A DNA stretch of 64,000 bases from Sporosarcina sp. FSL K6-3457 (GCF_038007285.1 NZ_JBBOWX010000001.1:699501-763500); one strand, 5' to 3'. Positions 1 to 10,275 are shown, numbered from the stretch's first letter. The notes: generated by a model from the letters alone, not told the origin. A program made the numbers and translations.

Positions 1-1
1 T

Positions 2-202
2 TTTGAACGTAACTATAGGTATCATCGTCTGGGTGCTAAGAGAGAAATGGAAGGCAGTGGGCTTGGGTTGGCAATTTGTAGGGAAATTATACAAGCGCAT
101 GGTGGGGCAGTTCGAGCTGAGAGTGATGGCGAGACAGGGGCGGCATTGTACGTATCACTCCCTTGTCTATTAAATGAAGGAAGGAAAGTGACTGGGTGGT
201 GA
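2..202 (+). CDS. Sensor histidine kinase, C-terminal end only (5' part outside window)
   Basis: The window opens inside a frame whose 66 visible residues are the end of a HATPase_c domain. The G-box GSGLGLAICREIIQAHGG is clear, followed by the usual closing beta strand (GAALYVSLP). This is the ATP-binding end of a membrane sensor kinase that would phosphorylate the response regulator directly downstream. Its TGA at 200-202 overlaps the regulator's GTG start, the usual translational coupling of a two-component operon. The sensor domain is not visible, so the signal is unknown. Confidence 0.88.
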   Translation, partial: FERNYRYHRLGAKREMEGSGLGLAICREIIQAHGGAVRAESDGETGAALYVSLPCLLNEGRKVTGW

Positions 203-891
203 GTAATCCTAAAATAATGATTGTTGATGATGACCCACATATTTGTGAAATTATACAGGTATATTGTGAAAAAGAAGGTTTCATATCCGCTTGTAGTTAT
301 AATGGTGTAGAAGCATTGGAACTAGTCAGAACTTTCGAACCAGATTTAATTGTACTAGATGTACTACTGGGCAATGAAAACGGGATAGATTGGTGTACGG
401 AGGCACGCAGTTATACGAATGTACCTATCGTATTTTTAAGTAGTTGTGAGGCAGACGAGGTGAAAATTAATGCATTATCCTATGGCGGCGATGATTATGT
501 GACCAAGCCATTCAGTCCAGGCGTACTTATGGCGAAGATTAAGGCACATCTTCGTAGAACGGCAATAGGTAGAAGGAATCAATTGTTGGAGTTGTATGGA
601 TTGACAATAGATTTCCATGCACAGTCCGTTAATACAAGTAGTGGAACCGTATTTTTGTCGAAAAAAGAGTTTAGTTTACTTTCTTATATGGCGCAAAACG
701 TTAATCGTGTACTCAGTGTAGACATGTTATTTCAGTCTATATGGGGAATGCAAAGTCTAGAAGATACGAGAACGGTCGCCGTACATATTAGTAATCTACG
801 TAAAAAAATTGAGGATGATCCAGCTGATCCTAGGTGGATTATTACGGTTCGGGGAAAAGGATATATGTTGGTTGCAAACAGTACATCGTAA
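196..891 (+). CDS. OmpR/PhoB-family response regulator
   Basis: The 231-residue protein has a receiver domain (residues about 5-120) with acidic pocket D11-D13, phospho-acceptor D55 in LIVLDVLLG and the conserved lysine in YVTKPF. A winged-helix DNA-binding domain follows (about 130-228), with the typical ending RTVAVHISNLRKKIEDDP...GKGYML. Two consecutive GTG codons (196 and 199) can serve as start; an AAGGAAGG ribosome site lies at 177-184 inside the kinase frame. It is co-transcribed with and overlaps the kinase and is closed by a strong terminator, so the giant surface protein next door is not in the operon, though it could be a target. The regulon is not deducible. Confidence 0.93.
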   Translation: MVSNPKIMIVDDDPHICEIIQVYCEKEGFISACSYNGVEALELVRTFEPDLIVLDVLLGNENGIDWCTEARSYTNVPIVFLSSCEADEVKINALSYGGDDYVTKPFSPGVLMAKIKAHLRRTAIGRRNQLLELYGLTIDFHAQSVNTSSGTVFLSKKEFSLLSYMAQNVNRVLSVDMLFQSIWGMQSLEDTRTVAVHISNLRKKIEDDPADPRWIITVRGKGYMLVANSTS

Positions 892-945
892 GTACAAACT
901 TAAAGTTTTCTTTACAATTCAAAAAGATCATATCTAGCATGATAA

Positions 946-1003
946 AATAAGACTACAATTCGACATTTTTCGCTGTGTTGATATTGTAGTCTTATTTTTT
1001 TTT
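946..1003 (+). terminator. Intrinsic terminator of the two-component operon
   Basis: A perfect 14-bp stem (946-959 with 983-996) closes on a 23-nt loop and runs into a T-tract at 994-1003. It separates the regulator from the SLH protein gene. Confidence 0.88.
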
Positions 1004-1070
1004 AGGAGATTAAAAGAGAATCGTATCATAGCAAAACAGGTGTAGCTGCAATTAGAAGGGAGAGATAAGT

Positions 1071-4000
1071 ATGAAAAATATGAGAAAAAAAGTAAGGAAG
1101 TTGACATCACAATTTTTGGTGGTACTGCTAGTTATCAGTATGGTAGTTACCTTATTACCTGTGCAACAGGCGGCCGCAACCGGATTACCAGTGCAGCAAA
1201 AGGTAGCAGCCGAAACGTTTAAGTTCCGAGATGTTAAACAAACGAATTGGTACTACGATGCAGTCGACTATGTCGAAAAGAATGGCTTATTCAAAGGAAC
1301 AGGGGATGACCAATTCTCCCCTCAGGGAACGATGACGCGGGCCAATTTTGTGGTAGTACTAGGACGAATGGCAGGCGTGGATGTAAGTGAGTATTCAACC
1401 TCTGCCTTTTCCGACGTGAAATTAGATAAATCGTATGCGCCATATGTAGCATGGGCAGTTGAGAATAAGATTACAGTTGGTACGGGCGACGGAAAATTTT
1501 CTCCAAATGCTCCTATTAACAGAGAACAAATGGCATTGATGACTTTCCGATATTTCGAAAGCTATCAGATTCCTTACGAAAGAGATAAACCGATCACTAC
1601 GAAACCAAAAGATTTGGCCAAAATTTCTCCTTCGGCGGTTGATGCAGTCGTCAAGTTGTGGCAAGCCGGTTTATTCAGTGGAGACGAAAAGGGAAATTTT
1701 AATCCGAAAGCCAAAGCAACTCGTGCTCAAGCAGCAGCTTTCTTTATGCGTTCTCATAAGGTTGTACAAGCATGGATTATTCAAAAGCAAGAAGATAATA
1801 TAAAGCCAACACCAAAACCAGACGGAAATCCTGGTGGCAACAACAACGGCAGTAATCCTGGTGGCAACACCGGCGGCAAACCCGGTGGCAATAACGGCGG
1901 CAACACTGGCGGCGACAACGGTGGAAATCCCGGAGGCGACAACGGTGGAACTCCCGGAGGCGACAACGGTGGAACTCCCGGAGGCGACAACGGTGGAACT
2001 CCCGGAGGCGACAACGGTGGAACTCCCGGAGGCGACAACGGTGGAACTCCCGGAGGCGATAACGGTGGAACTCCCGGAGGCGATAACGGTGGAACTCCCG
2101 GAGGCGACAACGGTGGAACTCCCGGAGGCGACAACGGTGGAACTCCTGGAGGCGACAACGGTGGAACTCCCGGAGGCGACAACGGTGGAACTCCTGGAGG
2201 CGACAACGGTGGAACTCCCGGAGGCGACAACGGTGGAAATCCCGGAGGCGACAACGGTGGAACTCCCGGAGGCGACAACGGTGGAACTCCCGGAGGCGAC
2301 AACGGTGGAAATACTGGCGGCGACAACAGTGGAAATCCTGGCGGCGACAACGGCGGAAATCCTGACGGCAACAAACCAACCTATACGATTACGTTCGAGA
2401 GTAATGGAGGTACGTCAGTAAAGGATAAGAAAGTACGGCAGGATGAAGTTGTAAAAAGCCTACCTTCTCCAGCAAAAGACGGGTCTATTTTCCAAGGCTG
2501 GTTCATGGATAGCGAGCTTTCAGCTATCTTCGCGGATGGCAGTACAGTTACTGCTGATACGAAGTTATATGCAAAGTATATTGATAGCGTAAGTAATGCT
2601 GTGCAAAGTATTCCTAGTTACACGGCATTGGACGTTAATCCGACCTACACCATTTCTGTAACGGATACGACTGGGACACTGTCAGTAGCAGACGTGCAAG
2701 CTGGAATGACGTTTAAGAATGTTTCTAATCCTGATTCCGCGGATATTACTGTCACAGGATCAAACGGTCAATTCATGGTTAGTTCTGCGGCAGAGAGTAG
2801 TAAATTTGTAGAAGGAAACACGTATGAACTGACGTTGACGAATGACGACTTGTCCTTCGCAGGGAAAGATGCAACGACACGCATCTATGTGTTTAGTGTA
2901 AAAAAACAAGAAGTGATGAATATCCCGTTGAATCCAGATTTAATCTATATCCCATTTAGTGAAGTCGCGGATATGGAACTGGATGGACAGGTGATGGATA
3001 CACCTTCAGTTCCAGTGATTACAACAACAGTAGATGATAGTGGTTCTAGCAATACACCAGCGAAGGATCGAACTGGAACGTTCAAATATACTGGATCAAC
3101 GAATATGCAGGCTGGTAATACAGTAGCGATTTACCAAGGAATTCGCCCCGACGAGCGTACAGTGACAACGACGGGTGATGCTGATGGAGATGTCGCATAT
3201 GTGCAAATCATAACCGTTGACGGTAGTAACTATACGTATAAACATGCAGATCCAAATCAAGTGTTGTTCAAACCGGATGTTTTGCCAGTAAGCAATACGG
3301 CTGATACGGACGAGGATCCAACAAACAACTCTATCACAATCGAGCATGTCTCGATGAATTATAGCGATGAAAAGTATAAGGAAATTGGATTAAGTGAACT
3401 CACAACCGTCGATGTGGGCGATTTTATCGCTTTTTATGAAGGTGAATTTGCAAAAGAAGGTTCAAGCGTAGTCAGTTACGGCCGCATCACATCGATTACG
3501 CCTAAGGCTGAAATGGACGTCATTACGTATGACGTTGTTACGATAGACGACATTACAAATAGCTTCAATATTTATCAGCAACAAGCGATTGCTGGGGAAG
3601 ACTTATTGGCACCCGAGGAAATTACGATGCTGGAAAGCCAAATCGAACGACAAGCATTAGACAGTGGATTTGTTGAAGAATCCGTCGACTATCTATCTAC
3701 CTTGGCTTTAGAAACAGATGAATTTAAGCTACAATCGCGAGGGTTGTTAGGAGAAAGTAGTAAGGTTGAAGTAAAAAATCTGTCTGTTGTCGCGAAGCTT
3801 GGGAACAGACTGAACAATATCGATGGCAAAACATCTGGTGTCAGTGCGACACTTGAAATAGGCGCCGACATTGTCATTGAAATCGATGATGACAGTAGCC
3901 TCGTCATTCATATGACAGGTTCATTCATTGAAGAAATTAGTTTGGATTTGGGCATTAATGGAGAGATGCAAGGGCATTGGCTCACGTTTTTGGGCGCCCC

Positions 4001-7000
4001 TTACTGGTATAGCATCGATGATTATGTTGTGACTACGAATTTAGATACGCATACGTATACGGGCATCAATATTACGGCTGAAATTGCGACGGTTAGTCAT
4101 GATAAGTTACAAGCAGCCTTAAATAATTGGGTGGATGAAAAGACTTCAGGTAGATTAGGTCAAGTCTTGGATATTGCTGACCAAATTAAAGCACAAATGG
4201 AAGATCAAGAAGATACCGACGTTGATATCAAGGCGATGAAGGCTCGTTATCAGGAAATGCTAGAAAATGACACAGATTGGGCTACTCTAATTGAAATAAC
4301 GCTTTTTGAAGAAAGTAAACGTGTCCTAAAAGGTCTTATTGAAGTGAAATTTGAAGCAAACTTCGTTGTGAAAGCGAAGGTCAATTTAACAGTAGGGGCC
4401 GATTTTAATTATAAGACGGCGAAACGATACACGGCATCGCTGTATATACTCAGTTTCAGGGGAACGACCGATACAGTCCCGTTACCAGGAGATGGCGATT
4501 ATCAGTTCACGTTTTATGTGATGGGTACGCTCGGCTTAAAAGCGGGGGTCAATATGTCCATCCAGGCCGGGCTGCTGTCAGTCGATTTAAATAGCGTTGG
4601 ACTTTCTGTAGAACCAGGGGCTTATGTCAATTTATGGGGCTATTTTTACTATCAATTAAAAAATGAGAATAATATTGAATCCTCCCAATCTTTAGGTGCC
4701 TTATTTGTGGAAGTAGGTATCTATTTGGAAGTGGAAATAGGAGCCCAATTAGGCGATGGGTTCGTTGAAGGTAGTATCCCCGTGTATGAGAATATGTGGC
4801 CGCTGTATACGGCGGGGATGCAGGGAAATGTGGAGGATTTTGCCTATCAACAGGATGAAGGGGATTTTGAATTATTCTTTACTGAGGACAGGACAGGGAT
4901 TATGTTGCCAGATTCCCTCTTTAAGATGAAAGTGTTTGACTTGAAAACAGGTGAGGACACGACACAAGTGTATGATCCCAAATACTTTGACATTCAAGTA
5001 AGTGGAGTGGAATTTGAATATAGCCCGACACCGATAGGAAATTTACTCCGGGTCATTAGGAATTGGAGTTCACCGGGCACTGGTATGTTAGTCATTACTT
5101 GGAAAGGCGCACCATTGTCATTTACGTCAGACCCAATTAAACGTACGATTCCGATGTATTTTGTGAAAAGTGAGAAGGATACCCTTTCACTCGAATTAAA
5201 TCTAGGAAAACATACATTTTCAGAAAGGGTGTTCGCAAGACTGAATGAAACAATTAATGTGAAAAATAGAGTGCCAGTACGTGCGGGTTATACATTTGAA
5301 GGATGGTATACAAGTGAGGGGGAAGACGGTAAAAAGGTGGATATTCCTAAGAAGATGACACCTGCTGTAAGCATTTTATATGCCCGTTGGACTGCAAATA
5401 CGAATACTAAATATAAAGTGAATCACTATTTGGTGAATCCAAACAAGGGACAACCGGCGATACTAGACCACTCTGAAATACGGACAGGAACGACTGATGA
5501 GATGATTCAGATTAATTCTGATAAATATAAGGATAGTGGATATTCAAATGGTAAAGCCCAAGTCTTTATTTATGGAGAGGGATCTGCCGTCGCCAATATT
5601 TACTACGAACCAATAAAACGAACAGCTGTCTTTGATTTAGGCTATGGTGCAGATCGAGAAATCCGAGTAAATGATATCATTGGTAAAAATATTGGTCTTC
5701 AAATTCCAATACCAAAAAGAGAAGGATATAAATTTACTGAATGGACACCAGAAGTTCCAGTTAAGATGCCAAAAGTAGATACGATCTACACAGCAAATTG
5801 GACTGTAAGGGATGATATGCCCTATAAGGTTGTATTTTTGAAACAAAATATAGACAGCGACACGTATACAGTGGCTGACGTGGAAACATATTATGGTACA
5901 ACGAATACAAAAGTAACATTGCCAGAAAATCAGTTGAAATTGTATGAAGGATTTACGTTTGATAAGTCAAATAAAAATTCTGAACTAGAGGCTGTGCTAG
6001 CGGCAGATGGTACAACTGTCCTAAGGGCGTACTTTAAGCGAAATACGTATAAGATGACAATTGATTATAATGACGCAAAGACACCCCAAAAGGTAAAGGA
6101 TGTACCGTACGGAGCAACAACTTTACTCCACCTGGGAACCCCTAGTTGGCCAGGACATCAATTTGTCGGCTGGGAACCTCTTCCGACGGAAACGATGGGG
6201 GCGCAGGACGTTACACACACAGCAAAATGGGACACAAACCAATTTACCATTAACTTTGTAAATAATGGTGGTGCAGAAGAAATACCAAGCCAAATGCTGG
6301 AATATGGAGTAAAGGTAAGTGAACCAACACCGCCTACAAAGGCTGATTATGCATTTGGCGGCTGGTATACGGACGAGGAATTGACATCATTATACGATTT
6401 CAATCGTCTAGTGTTGACGGACCTTACGTTGTATGCAAAATGGATGCGCAGCTATACGATGAACTTCAACAGCAATGGTGGTTCAGAGATACCTGATCAA
6501 ACAGTGTACGAAGGAATGAAATCTGAAGAACCTAAGTCACCAACGCGAGATGAATATGTATTCGGAGGCTGGTTTAGCGATAAAGATTTGACAAAGGGGT
6601 ATGATTTCGCAACCGAAATTGTAAAGGGAAATATCACGCTTTATGCGAAATGGACGGTTGATGAGAACAAGGAATATCTAGTTCGGTTCTATAATTGGAA
6701 TGATGGATACCTCGGGCAACAAGCCGTGAAGAAAGGCGGCTTGGCAGAGGAAATTGAACCACCAGTGAAATATGGTTCTACGTTCCAACTTTGGCGCCAC
6801 AAACAAACAGGTCGAACGTTTAACTTCACAACACCAATTACACAAGATTATGACTTGTTTGCGGAGTTTCTCCCGACTAAATACGAGGTAAGTTTTATCA
6901 GCGACGGAACGAAGATATATAGTCAGTCAGTGCGTCATGAAGGAACAGTTCAAGTACCTACAGCGCCAACAAGGGAAGGGTATACGTTTAAAGGTTGGCA

Positions 7001-8084
7001 TAGTGACCTGAACTTAACGAATCGATATGACTTTAATACCCTAGTGCGGGGAGAACTTACGTTGTACGCAAAGTGGGACCCCCTTTTCACGGTTAGCTTT
7101 GATAGTAATGGTGGATCAGCAGTTAGTAACCAAGTAGTGGAGTTCAATGCAAAGGTTACAGAACCTCTAGCACCAGAATGGGTAGGTTATAAATTTGGTG
7201 GCTGGTATAGTGATAGTGCATTAACAAGCCCATATCATTTCAATACATTGGTGACAAATAATATCACTTTGTATGCAAAATGGACACCTCTATTTACAGT
7301 AGGTTTTGATTATAATGATGGTTTAGGTGTAGTAAACCCACAGGCTGTTTCAAAAGGTGAAACAGTCATAGAGCCAACTGAGCCAACAAAACCAGATCAT
7401 AAATTTGGTGGTTGGTATACAGATGAAGGGTTAACAATTCCCTATGATTTTACAACAGAAGTAACAACGGATCTCACGTTGTATGTCAAATGGAAAGAGC
7501 TACATTCGGTACAATTCAGAGTAAGAAATCCTTCAAATCTTTCTGAAGTGATTCGTGTGGAGGTACCGGATGGGGATATGGTATCTCCGCCAGACACTCC
7601 GATAATGGTAGGAGACCAGAGGCTTTATAAATGGTCTACAACTCCAGAAGGTAGCCCTTTTGACTTCTCAACGCCAATAACGAGTAATACGACAATATGG
7701 GGTCATTGGGTCCAATCAGCTGTGGTGACATTCGAATCAAATGGTGGTTCGGAAGTTGCAACACAGTACGTCACAGTAGCAGCTCGTGTTGCTGAGCCCG
7801 AGCAACCTGTGAAACTAGGCTTTGGTTTTGATGGCTGGTATAAGGAACCAGAATTTACAACACGCTTTACTTTTACGAGTGGTAGAGCAAATTCAAATAT
7901 GACATTATACGCAAAATGGATAAGTGGTGACGAAATAGCACAATGGAAGCCTGCGGATAATACAGTTTTTAGCAGTTTCATGGACACATTCACGGCTAAT
8001 CAGATGACGGAAGAAGCTGAAGTCGTTGCACCATCCTTTACACCTGTAATGGATTCATATATGAGTCGCTTGGCAAATAGGTAA
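1071..8084 (+). CDS. Giant SLH-anchored surface protein with InlB B-like repeats
   Basis: This 2337-residue exported protein starts at an ATG behind AGAAGGGAGAG. A signal peptide (about residues 1-37, with a hydrophobic core and an AAA region) precedes three S-layer-homology domains (about 50-105, 111-166, 180-232), which in this family bind pyruvylated secondary cell-wall polymer. A Gly/Asn/Asp linker of PGGDNGGT octapeptides follows (about 250-435). One InlB B/Flg_new repeat (about 440-510) leads into a long unrecognised middle region rich in beta-strand-like sequence. Then come about twelve B-like repeats of roughly 65-75 residues (about 1400-2300), recognisable by GWYTDE...YDF...LTLYAKW. 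There is no LPXTG motif, so anchoring should be through SLH. Adhesion or envelope structure is likely; the ligand is unknown. A shared terminator cluster follows. Confidence 0.93.
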   Translation: MKNMRKKVRKLTSQFLVVLLVISMVVTLLPVQQAAATGLPVQQKVAAETFKFRDVKQTNWYYDAVDYVEKNGLFKGTGDDQFSPQGTMTRANFVVVLGRMAGVDVSEYSTSAFSDVKLDKSYAPYVAWAVENKITVGTGDGKFSPNAPINREQMALMTFRYFESYQIPYERDKPITTKPKDLAKISPSAVDAVVKLWQAGLFSGDEKGNFNPKAKATRAQAAAFFMRSHKVVQAWIIQKQEDNIKPTPKPDGNPGGNNNGSNPGGNTGGKPGGNNGGNTGGDNGGNPGGDNGGTPGGDNGGTPGGDNGGTPGGDNGGTPGGDNGGTPGGDNGGTPGGDNGGTPGGDNGGTPGGDNGGTPGGDNGGTPGGDNGGTPGGDNGGTPGGDNGGNPGGDNGGTPGGDNGGTPGGDNGGNTGGDNSGNPGGDNGGNPDGNKPTYTITFESNGGTSVKDKKVRQDEVVKSLPSPAKDGSIFQGWFMDSELSAIFADGSTVTADTKLYAKYIDSVSNAVQSIPSYTALDVNPTYTISVTDTTGTLSVADVQAGMTFKNVSNPDSADITVTGSNGQFMVSSAAESSKFVEGNTYELTLTNDDLSFAGKDATTRIYVFSVKKQEVMNIPLNPDLIYIPFSEVADMELDGQVMDTPSVPVITTTVDDSGSSNTPAKDRTGTFKYTGSTNMQAGNTVAIYQGIRPDERTVTTTGDADGDVAYVQIITVDGSNYTYKHADPNQVLFKPDVLPVSNTADTDEDPTNNSITIEHVSMNYSDEKYKEIGLSELTTVDVGDFIAFYEGEFAKEGSSVVSYGRITSITPKAEMDVITYDVVTIDDITNSFNIYQQQAIAGEDLLAPEEITMLESQIERQALDSGFVEESVDYLSTLALETDEFKLQSRGLLGESSKVEVKNLSVVAKLGNRLNNIDGKTSGVSATLEIGADIVIEIDDDSSLVIHMTGSFIEEISLDLGINGEMQGHWLTFLGAPYWYSIDDYVVTTNLDTHTYTGINITAEIATVSHDKLQAALNNWVDEKTSGRLGQVLDIADQIKAQMEDQEDTDVDIKAMKARYQEMLENDTDWATLIEITLFEESKRVLKGLIEVKFEANFVVKAKVNLTVGADFNYKTAKRYTASLYILSFRGTTDTVPLPGDGDYQFTFYVMGTLGLKAGVNMSIQAGLLSVDLNSVGLSVEPGAYVNLWGYFYYQLKNENNIESSQSLGALFVEVGIYLEVEIGAQLGDGFVEGSIPVYENMWPLYTAGMQGNVEDFAYQQDEGDFELFFTEDRTGIMLPDSLFKMKVFDLKTGEDTTQVYDPKYFDIQVSGVEFEYSPTPIGNLLRVIRNWSSPGTGMLVITWKGAPLSFTSDPIKRTIPMYFVKSEKDTLSLELNLGKHTFSERVFARLNETINVKNRVPVRAGYTFEGWYTSEGEDGKKVDIPKKMTPAVSILYARWTANTNTKYKVNHYLVNPNKGQPAILDHSEIRTGTTDEMIQINSDKYKDSGYSNGKAQVFIYGEGSAVANIYYEPIKRTAVFDLGYGADREIRVNDIIGKNIGLQIPIPKREGYKFTEWTPEVPVKMPKVDTIYTANWTVRDDMPYKVVFLKQNIDSDTYTVADVETYYGTTNTKVTLPENQLKLYEGFTFDKSNKNSELEAVLAADGTTVLRAYFKRNTYKMTIDYNDAKTPQKVKDVPYGATTLLHLGTPSWPGHQFVGWEPLPTETMGAQDVTHTAKWDTNQFTINFVNNGGAEEIPSQMLEYGVKVSEPTPPTKADYAFGGWYTDEELTSLYDFNRLVLTDLTLYAKWMRSYTMNFNSNGGSEIPDQTVYEGMKSEEPKSPTRDEYVFGGWFSDKDLTKGYDFATEIVKGNITLYAKWTVDENKEYLVRFYNWNDGYLGQQAVKKGGLAEEIEPPVKYGSTFQLWRHKQTGRTFNFTTPITQDYDLFAEFLPTKYEVSFISDGTKIYSQSVRHEGTVQVPTAPTREGYTFKGWHSDLNLTNRYDFNTLVRGELTLYAKWDPLFTVSFDSNGGSAVSNQVVEFNAKVTEPLAPEWVGYKFGGWYSDSALTSPYHFNTLVTNNITLYAKWTPLFTVGFDYNDGLGVVNPQAVSKGETVIEPTEPTKPDHKFGGWYTDEGLTIPYDFTTEVTTDLTLYVKWKELHSVQFRVRNPSNLSEVIRVEVPDGDMVSPPDTPIMVGDQRLYKWSTTPEGSPFDFSTPITSNTTIWGHWVQSAVVTFESNGGSEVATQYVTVAARVAEPEQPVKLGFGFDGWYKEPEFTTRFTFTSGRANSNMTLYAKWISGDEIAQWKPADNTVFSSFMDTFTANQMTEEAEVVAPSFTPVMDSYMSRLANR
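1906..2340 (+). repeat. In-frame 24-bp tandem repeat encoding the Gly-rich linker
   Basis: About 17 near-identical 24-bp units (core CCCGGAGGCGACAACGGTGG) encode PGGDNGGT. Differences are mostly single silent or T/N-swapping changes. The period is a multiple of three, so copy-number change keeps the frame. The G+C content is far above its surroundings. The repeat lacks stops in several other frames, which creates long spurious ORFs on both strands. Confidence 0.95.
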
Positions 8085-8138
8085 CAATAGAATATCACTT
8101 GCAGGTGAAGAAAAACAATTCGTTTTTCTGTAGTGTGT

Positions 8139-8220
8139 GGTGCCTCTCACTCATTCAAACATGAAAGTTCAAACAAACATGTTTGTTTGAAAAAACGTAT
8201 TTGTTTTGGTGACGGGCACC
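8139..8220. repeat. Hairpin repeat with perfect 24-bp internal palindrome (family IV)
   Basis: The outer arms GGTGCC (8139-8144) and GGCACC (8215-8220) enclose CACTCATTCAAAC and a perfect 24-bp palindrome at 8168-8191 (TTCAAACAAACATG and its complement). Degenerate relatives with the CACTCAT..CAAAC / GTTTGAGTGAC arms occur near 24.2, 25.35 and 56.7 kb. A smaller hairpin (AGAAAAAC/GTTTTTCT, 8109-8129) lies just upstream. Confidence 0.7.
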
Positions 8221-8229
8221 TTGATAGAT

Positions 8230-8283
8230 AAAAAGTACCAATGCGTCAATCATTCACGATTGTTTAACGCATTGGTACTTTTT
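8230..8283. terminator. Strong bidirectional terminator
   Basis: A 17-bp perfect stem (8230-8246 with 8267-8283), extended by CAATC/GATTG inside the loop, starts with five As and ends in five Ts. It can serve both the SLH gene and the minus-strand remnant to its right. Confidence 0.85.
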
Positions 8284-8291
8284 GAATTTGT

Positions 8292-8526
8292 TTAAGCAGT
8301 TTTCACTTTCGACTTGATGACTGGATAGCCCAAATCTTCAATTGCTTTTTCGATGTTTTCAATGGTTATAGATTCGGAATTGAAATCTGTTTTTACTTTA
8401 CTGGCGCTGAACATCACTTTGACACTGTTTTTTTCAATGTCGTTTTAATCCTTTTCCAGAATTTTTAATCTTCTGTAGGCGGAATGGGCATGATAGAGTT
8501 TCTAATTGAATCGTTGCTTTTTGCAT
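8292..8526 (-). pseudogene. Frameshifted HMA-domain metal chaperone (CopZ-like)
   Basis: On the minus strand an ATG (8524-8526) behind AAAGGTGAG opens MQKATIQLETLSCPF, then reaches an early TGA. A shifted frame continues as a typical heavy-metal-associated domain end (EKNSVKVMFSASKVKTDF...IEKAIEDLGYPV) to the TAA at 8292. The expected metal-binding CxxC appears as LSCPF, so the second Cys is lost around the lesion. I infer a copper- or other metal-binding protein of about 75 residues that decayed. The neighbouring IS4 element points to local rearrangement. Confidence 0.7.
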
Positions 8527-8601
8527 GTCACTCTCACCTTTGAATTTATAGTTTTAGACGTTCAATTAAAATGAGCGTCTTTTTTTGTAGCTTAGAAATT
8601 A

Positions 8602-10160
8602 TTACTAGCGTTGCATTAAAATAAAATCCGATTGTCAAGTGAAAATCTCATTAATTTATTGGGTAATATGGGATATTTTTATATAAAACGAATAAAAACC
8701 CCTTATAATAAGGGATAAGGGTAATTCTGTCCAAATCCCAAACTATAAGGAGAAACCATGGACAAGTATACCACAAAAACTGTATTCAATGAATACATTT
8801 ATCCACTCGATACACATGTTGTACAAAAAATGATTGATCATGCCGAAATTGATAAGTATGTGAAGAAGCTTGATACCCTGACGTTTACAAAGCTTTTCAT
8901 CTATGCCCAATTACAGGGGTTACCGAGTCTTAGACGAATTAGTGAAAAAGTGAAGCGTAAAAAAGCTGTACAAAGAATAGTTGGCATAGCTAGCATTAGT
9001 AAATCCCAACTTTCAAGAAAGTTGAGAGATATTCCGCCTGAAATATTCGAGGTAGTCTTGCATCATCTTATTCAAAAACTCCATCAACAAATTGGTCCGA
9101 AAAAGGTAGATGCGGCACTTGGGAAAATCCATTTAATCGACTCTTCCACCATTTCAATGTGTCTTAGTCAATATCGGTGGGCGGATTTTCGTGATACAAA
9201 AGCCGGTGTAAAAATGCATACATCTATCATTTTTTCAGATGGGATATCTTACCCAAACGATGTGATTATTACACCTGCCAGACCCTCTGATTTAACACAG
9301 TTAGATGCGTTAATCGTACAGGATAAAGAGGCTCTTCATGTGTTCGACCGGGGGTATTTCGATTTCGACAAGTTCGATTTCTATTGCGAGAACGGAATTC
9401 GTTTTGTCACGCGTATCAAGTCCAACACCATCATTCACTTGATAGAAGAACTACCTGTAGATTCTTCCTCGGCAATTACACGGAGGGCCATCGTAAAAAT
9501 TGGAAAGATGAAACATCCCCTTTATTTGATAGAGGCATTGAATGGTGAAGGAAAAAAGATCTCGATTGTGTGCAATGATGCGAAAAGAAGTGCCCAAGAA
9601 ATTAGCGACCTTTACCGCAATCGTTGGCAAATTGAATTGTTTTTCAAATGGATTAAACAGCACTTAGTTTTGAAAAAGTTCTATGGACAAGGCGCGAATA
9701 CAGTATTCAATCAAATTTATATTGCCATGATTACTTTTTGTTTAACGCTCTTATTGAAAACGAAATTAGGCTATAAAGGTACTCTGCTTCATTTATTTGA
9801 ATGGATTAGTGACTTTTGGACCGAAAAACTCTCTGCGTTGGTTAAGAAACTATTCAAGAAACCAAAACGCTCGTCAAAAGGACGACGGCGAATGAACCAC
9901 CAACAAATCTTTGAAGAGACCGAGGCGCAGTACGTTCAAGGTGCTACCGACCATTTGGATGACTTAACTTACGACCCAATCATTTAACTATATATGTGTA
10001 AAAAAATGGATTTAGTTACCCGATTCGGTAGGGTATCTCCTTTTTTATTTAAAGCAGAAAATATTATTGGTATAATATTACTTAAATCAAATAAATCACA
10101 TTTATGTTACACTACTTTTAAAGTTGACAAACTAATAAATACTTTATGCAACGCTAATAA
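8602..10160 (+). mobile_element. IS4-family insertion sequence (about 1.56 kb)
   Basis: The single transposase gene is bracketed by imperfect inverted ends: left TTACTAGCGTTGCATTAAA (8602-8620) and, read on the other strand, right TTATTAGCGTTGCATAAAG ending near 10160, with a further partial match around TTGTCAA. I see no convincing target-site duplication, so the exact edges are uncertain by a few bases. It is inserted between the HMA pseudogene and the ketopantoate-reductase-like gene. Confidence 0.72.
8758..9987 (+). CDS. IS4-family DDE transposase
   Basis: The 409-residue protein cuts and rejoins the IS ends. The DDE catalytic signature is visible: first D in IHLIDSSTIS, second D in VFDRGYFDFD, and the E in the YREK-type box YRNRWQIELFFKWIKQHL. 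The N-terminal helical domain and basic C-terminal tail (KKPKRSSKGRRR) are typical. The start ATG sits behind TATAAGGAG. Length and motifs look intact, so the element may be active. Confidence 0.92.
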   Translation: MDKYTTKTVFNEYIYPLDTHVVQKMIDHAEIDKYVKKLDTLTFTKLFIYAQLQGLPSLRRISEKVKRKKAVQRIVGIASISKSQLSRKLRDIPPEIFEVVLHHLIQKLHQQIGPKKVDAALGKIHLIDSSTISMCLSQYRWADFRDTKAGVKMHTSIIFSDGISYPNDVIITPARPSDLTQLDALIVQDKEALHVFDRGYFDFDKFDFYCENGIRFVTRIKSNTIIHLIEELPVDSSSAITRRAIVKIGKMKHPLYLIEALNGEGKKISIVCNDAKRSAQEISDLYRNRWQIELFFKWIKQHLVLKKFYGQGANTVFNQIYIAMITFCLTLLLKTKLGYKGTLLHLFEWISDFWTEKLSALVKKLFKKPKRSSKGRRRMNHQQIFEETEAQYVQGATDHLDDLTYDPII

Positions 10161-10275
10161 CAGATAATAGAAAATTGATGGTTGATGAAAGTATATTAGA
10201 TAGTTATGATTTCATTATACAACACGTTGTTTGATATTCAAGAGGGAATGTTATTCTGAAATAGGAGTTGTTTAT

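Noticed and set aside
1906..2340. CRISPR-like or minisatellite array
   Set aside because: The units are directly adjacent, in frame and translated, with no spacers; it is a coding tandem repeat.
1777..2421. Three long ORFs (one plus, two minus) overlapping the Gly-rich repeat
   Set aside because: They are by-products of a stop-free 24-bp repeat; they have no ribosome sites and only Arg/Leu, Pro or Ala/Thr-rich low-complexity translations.
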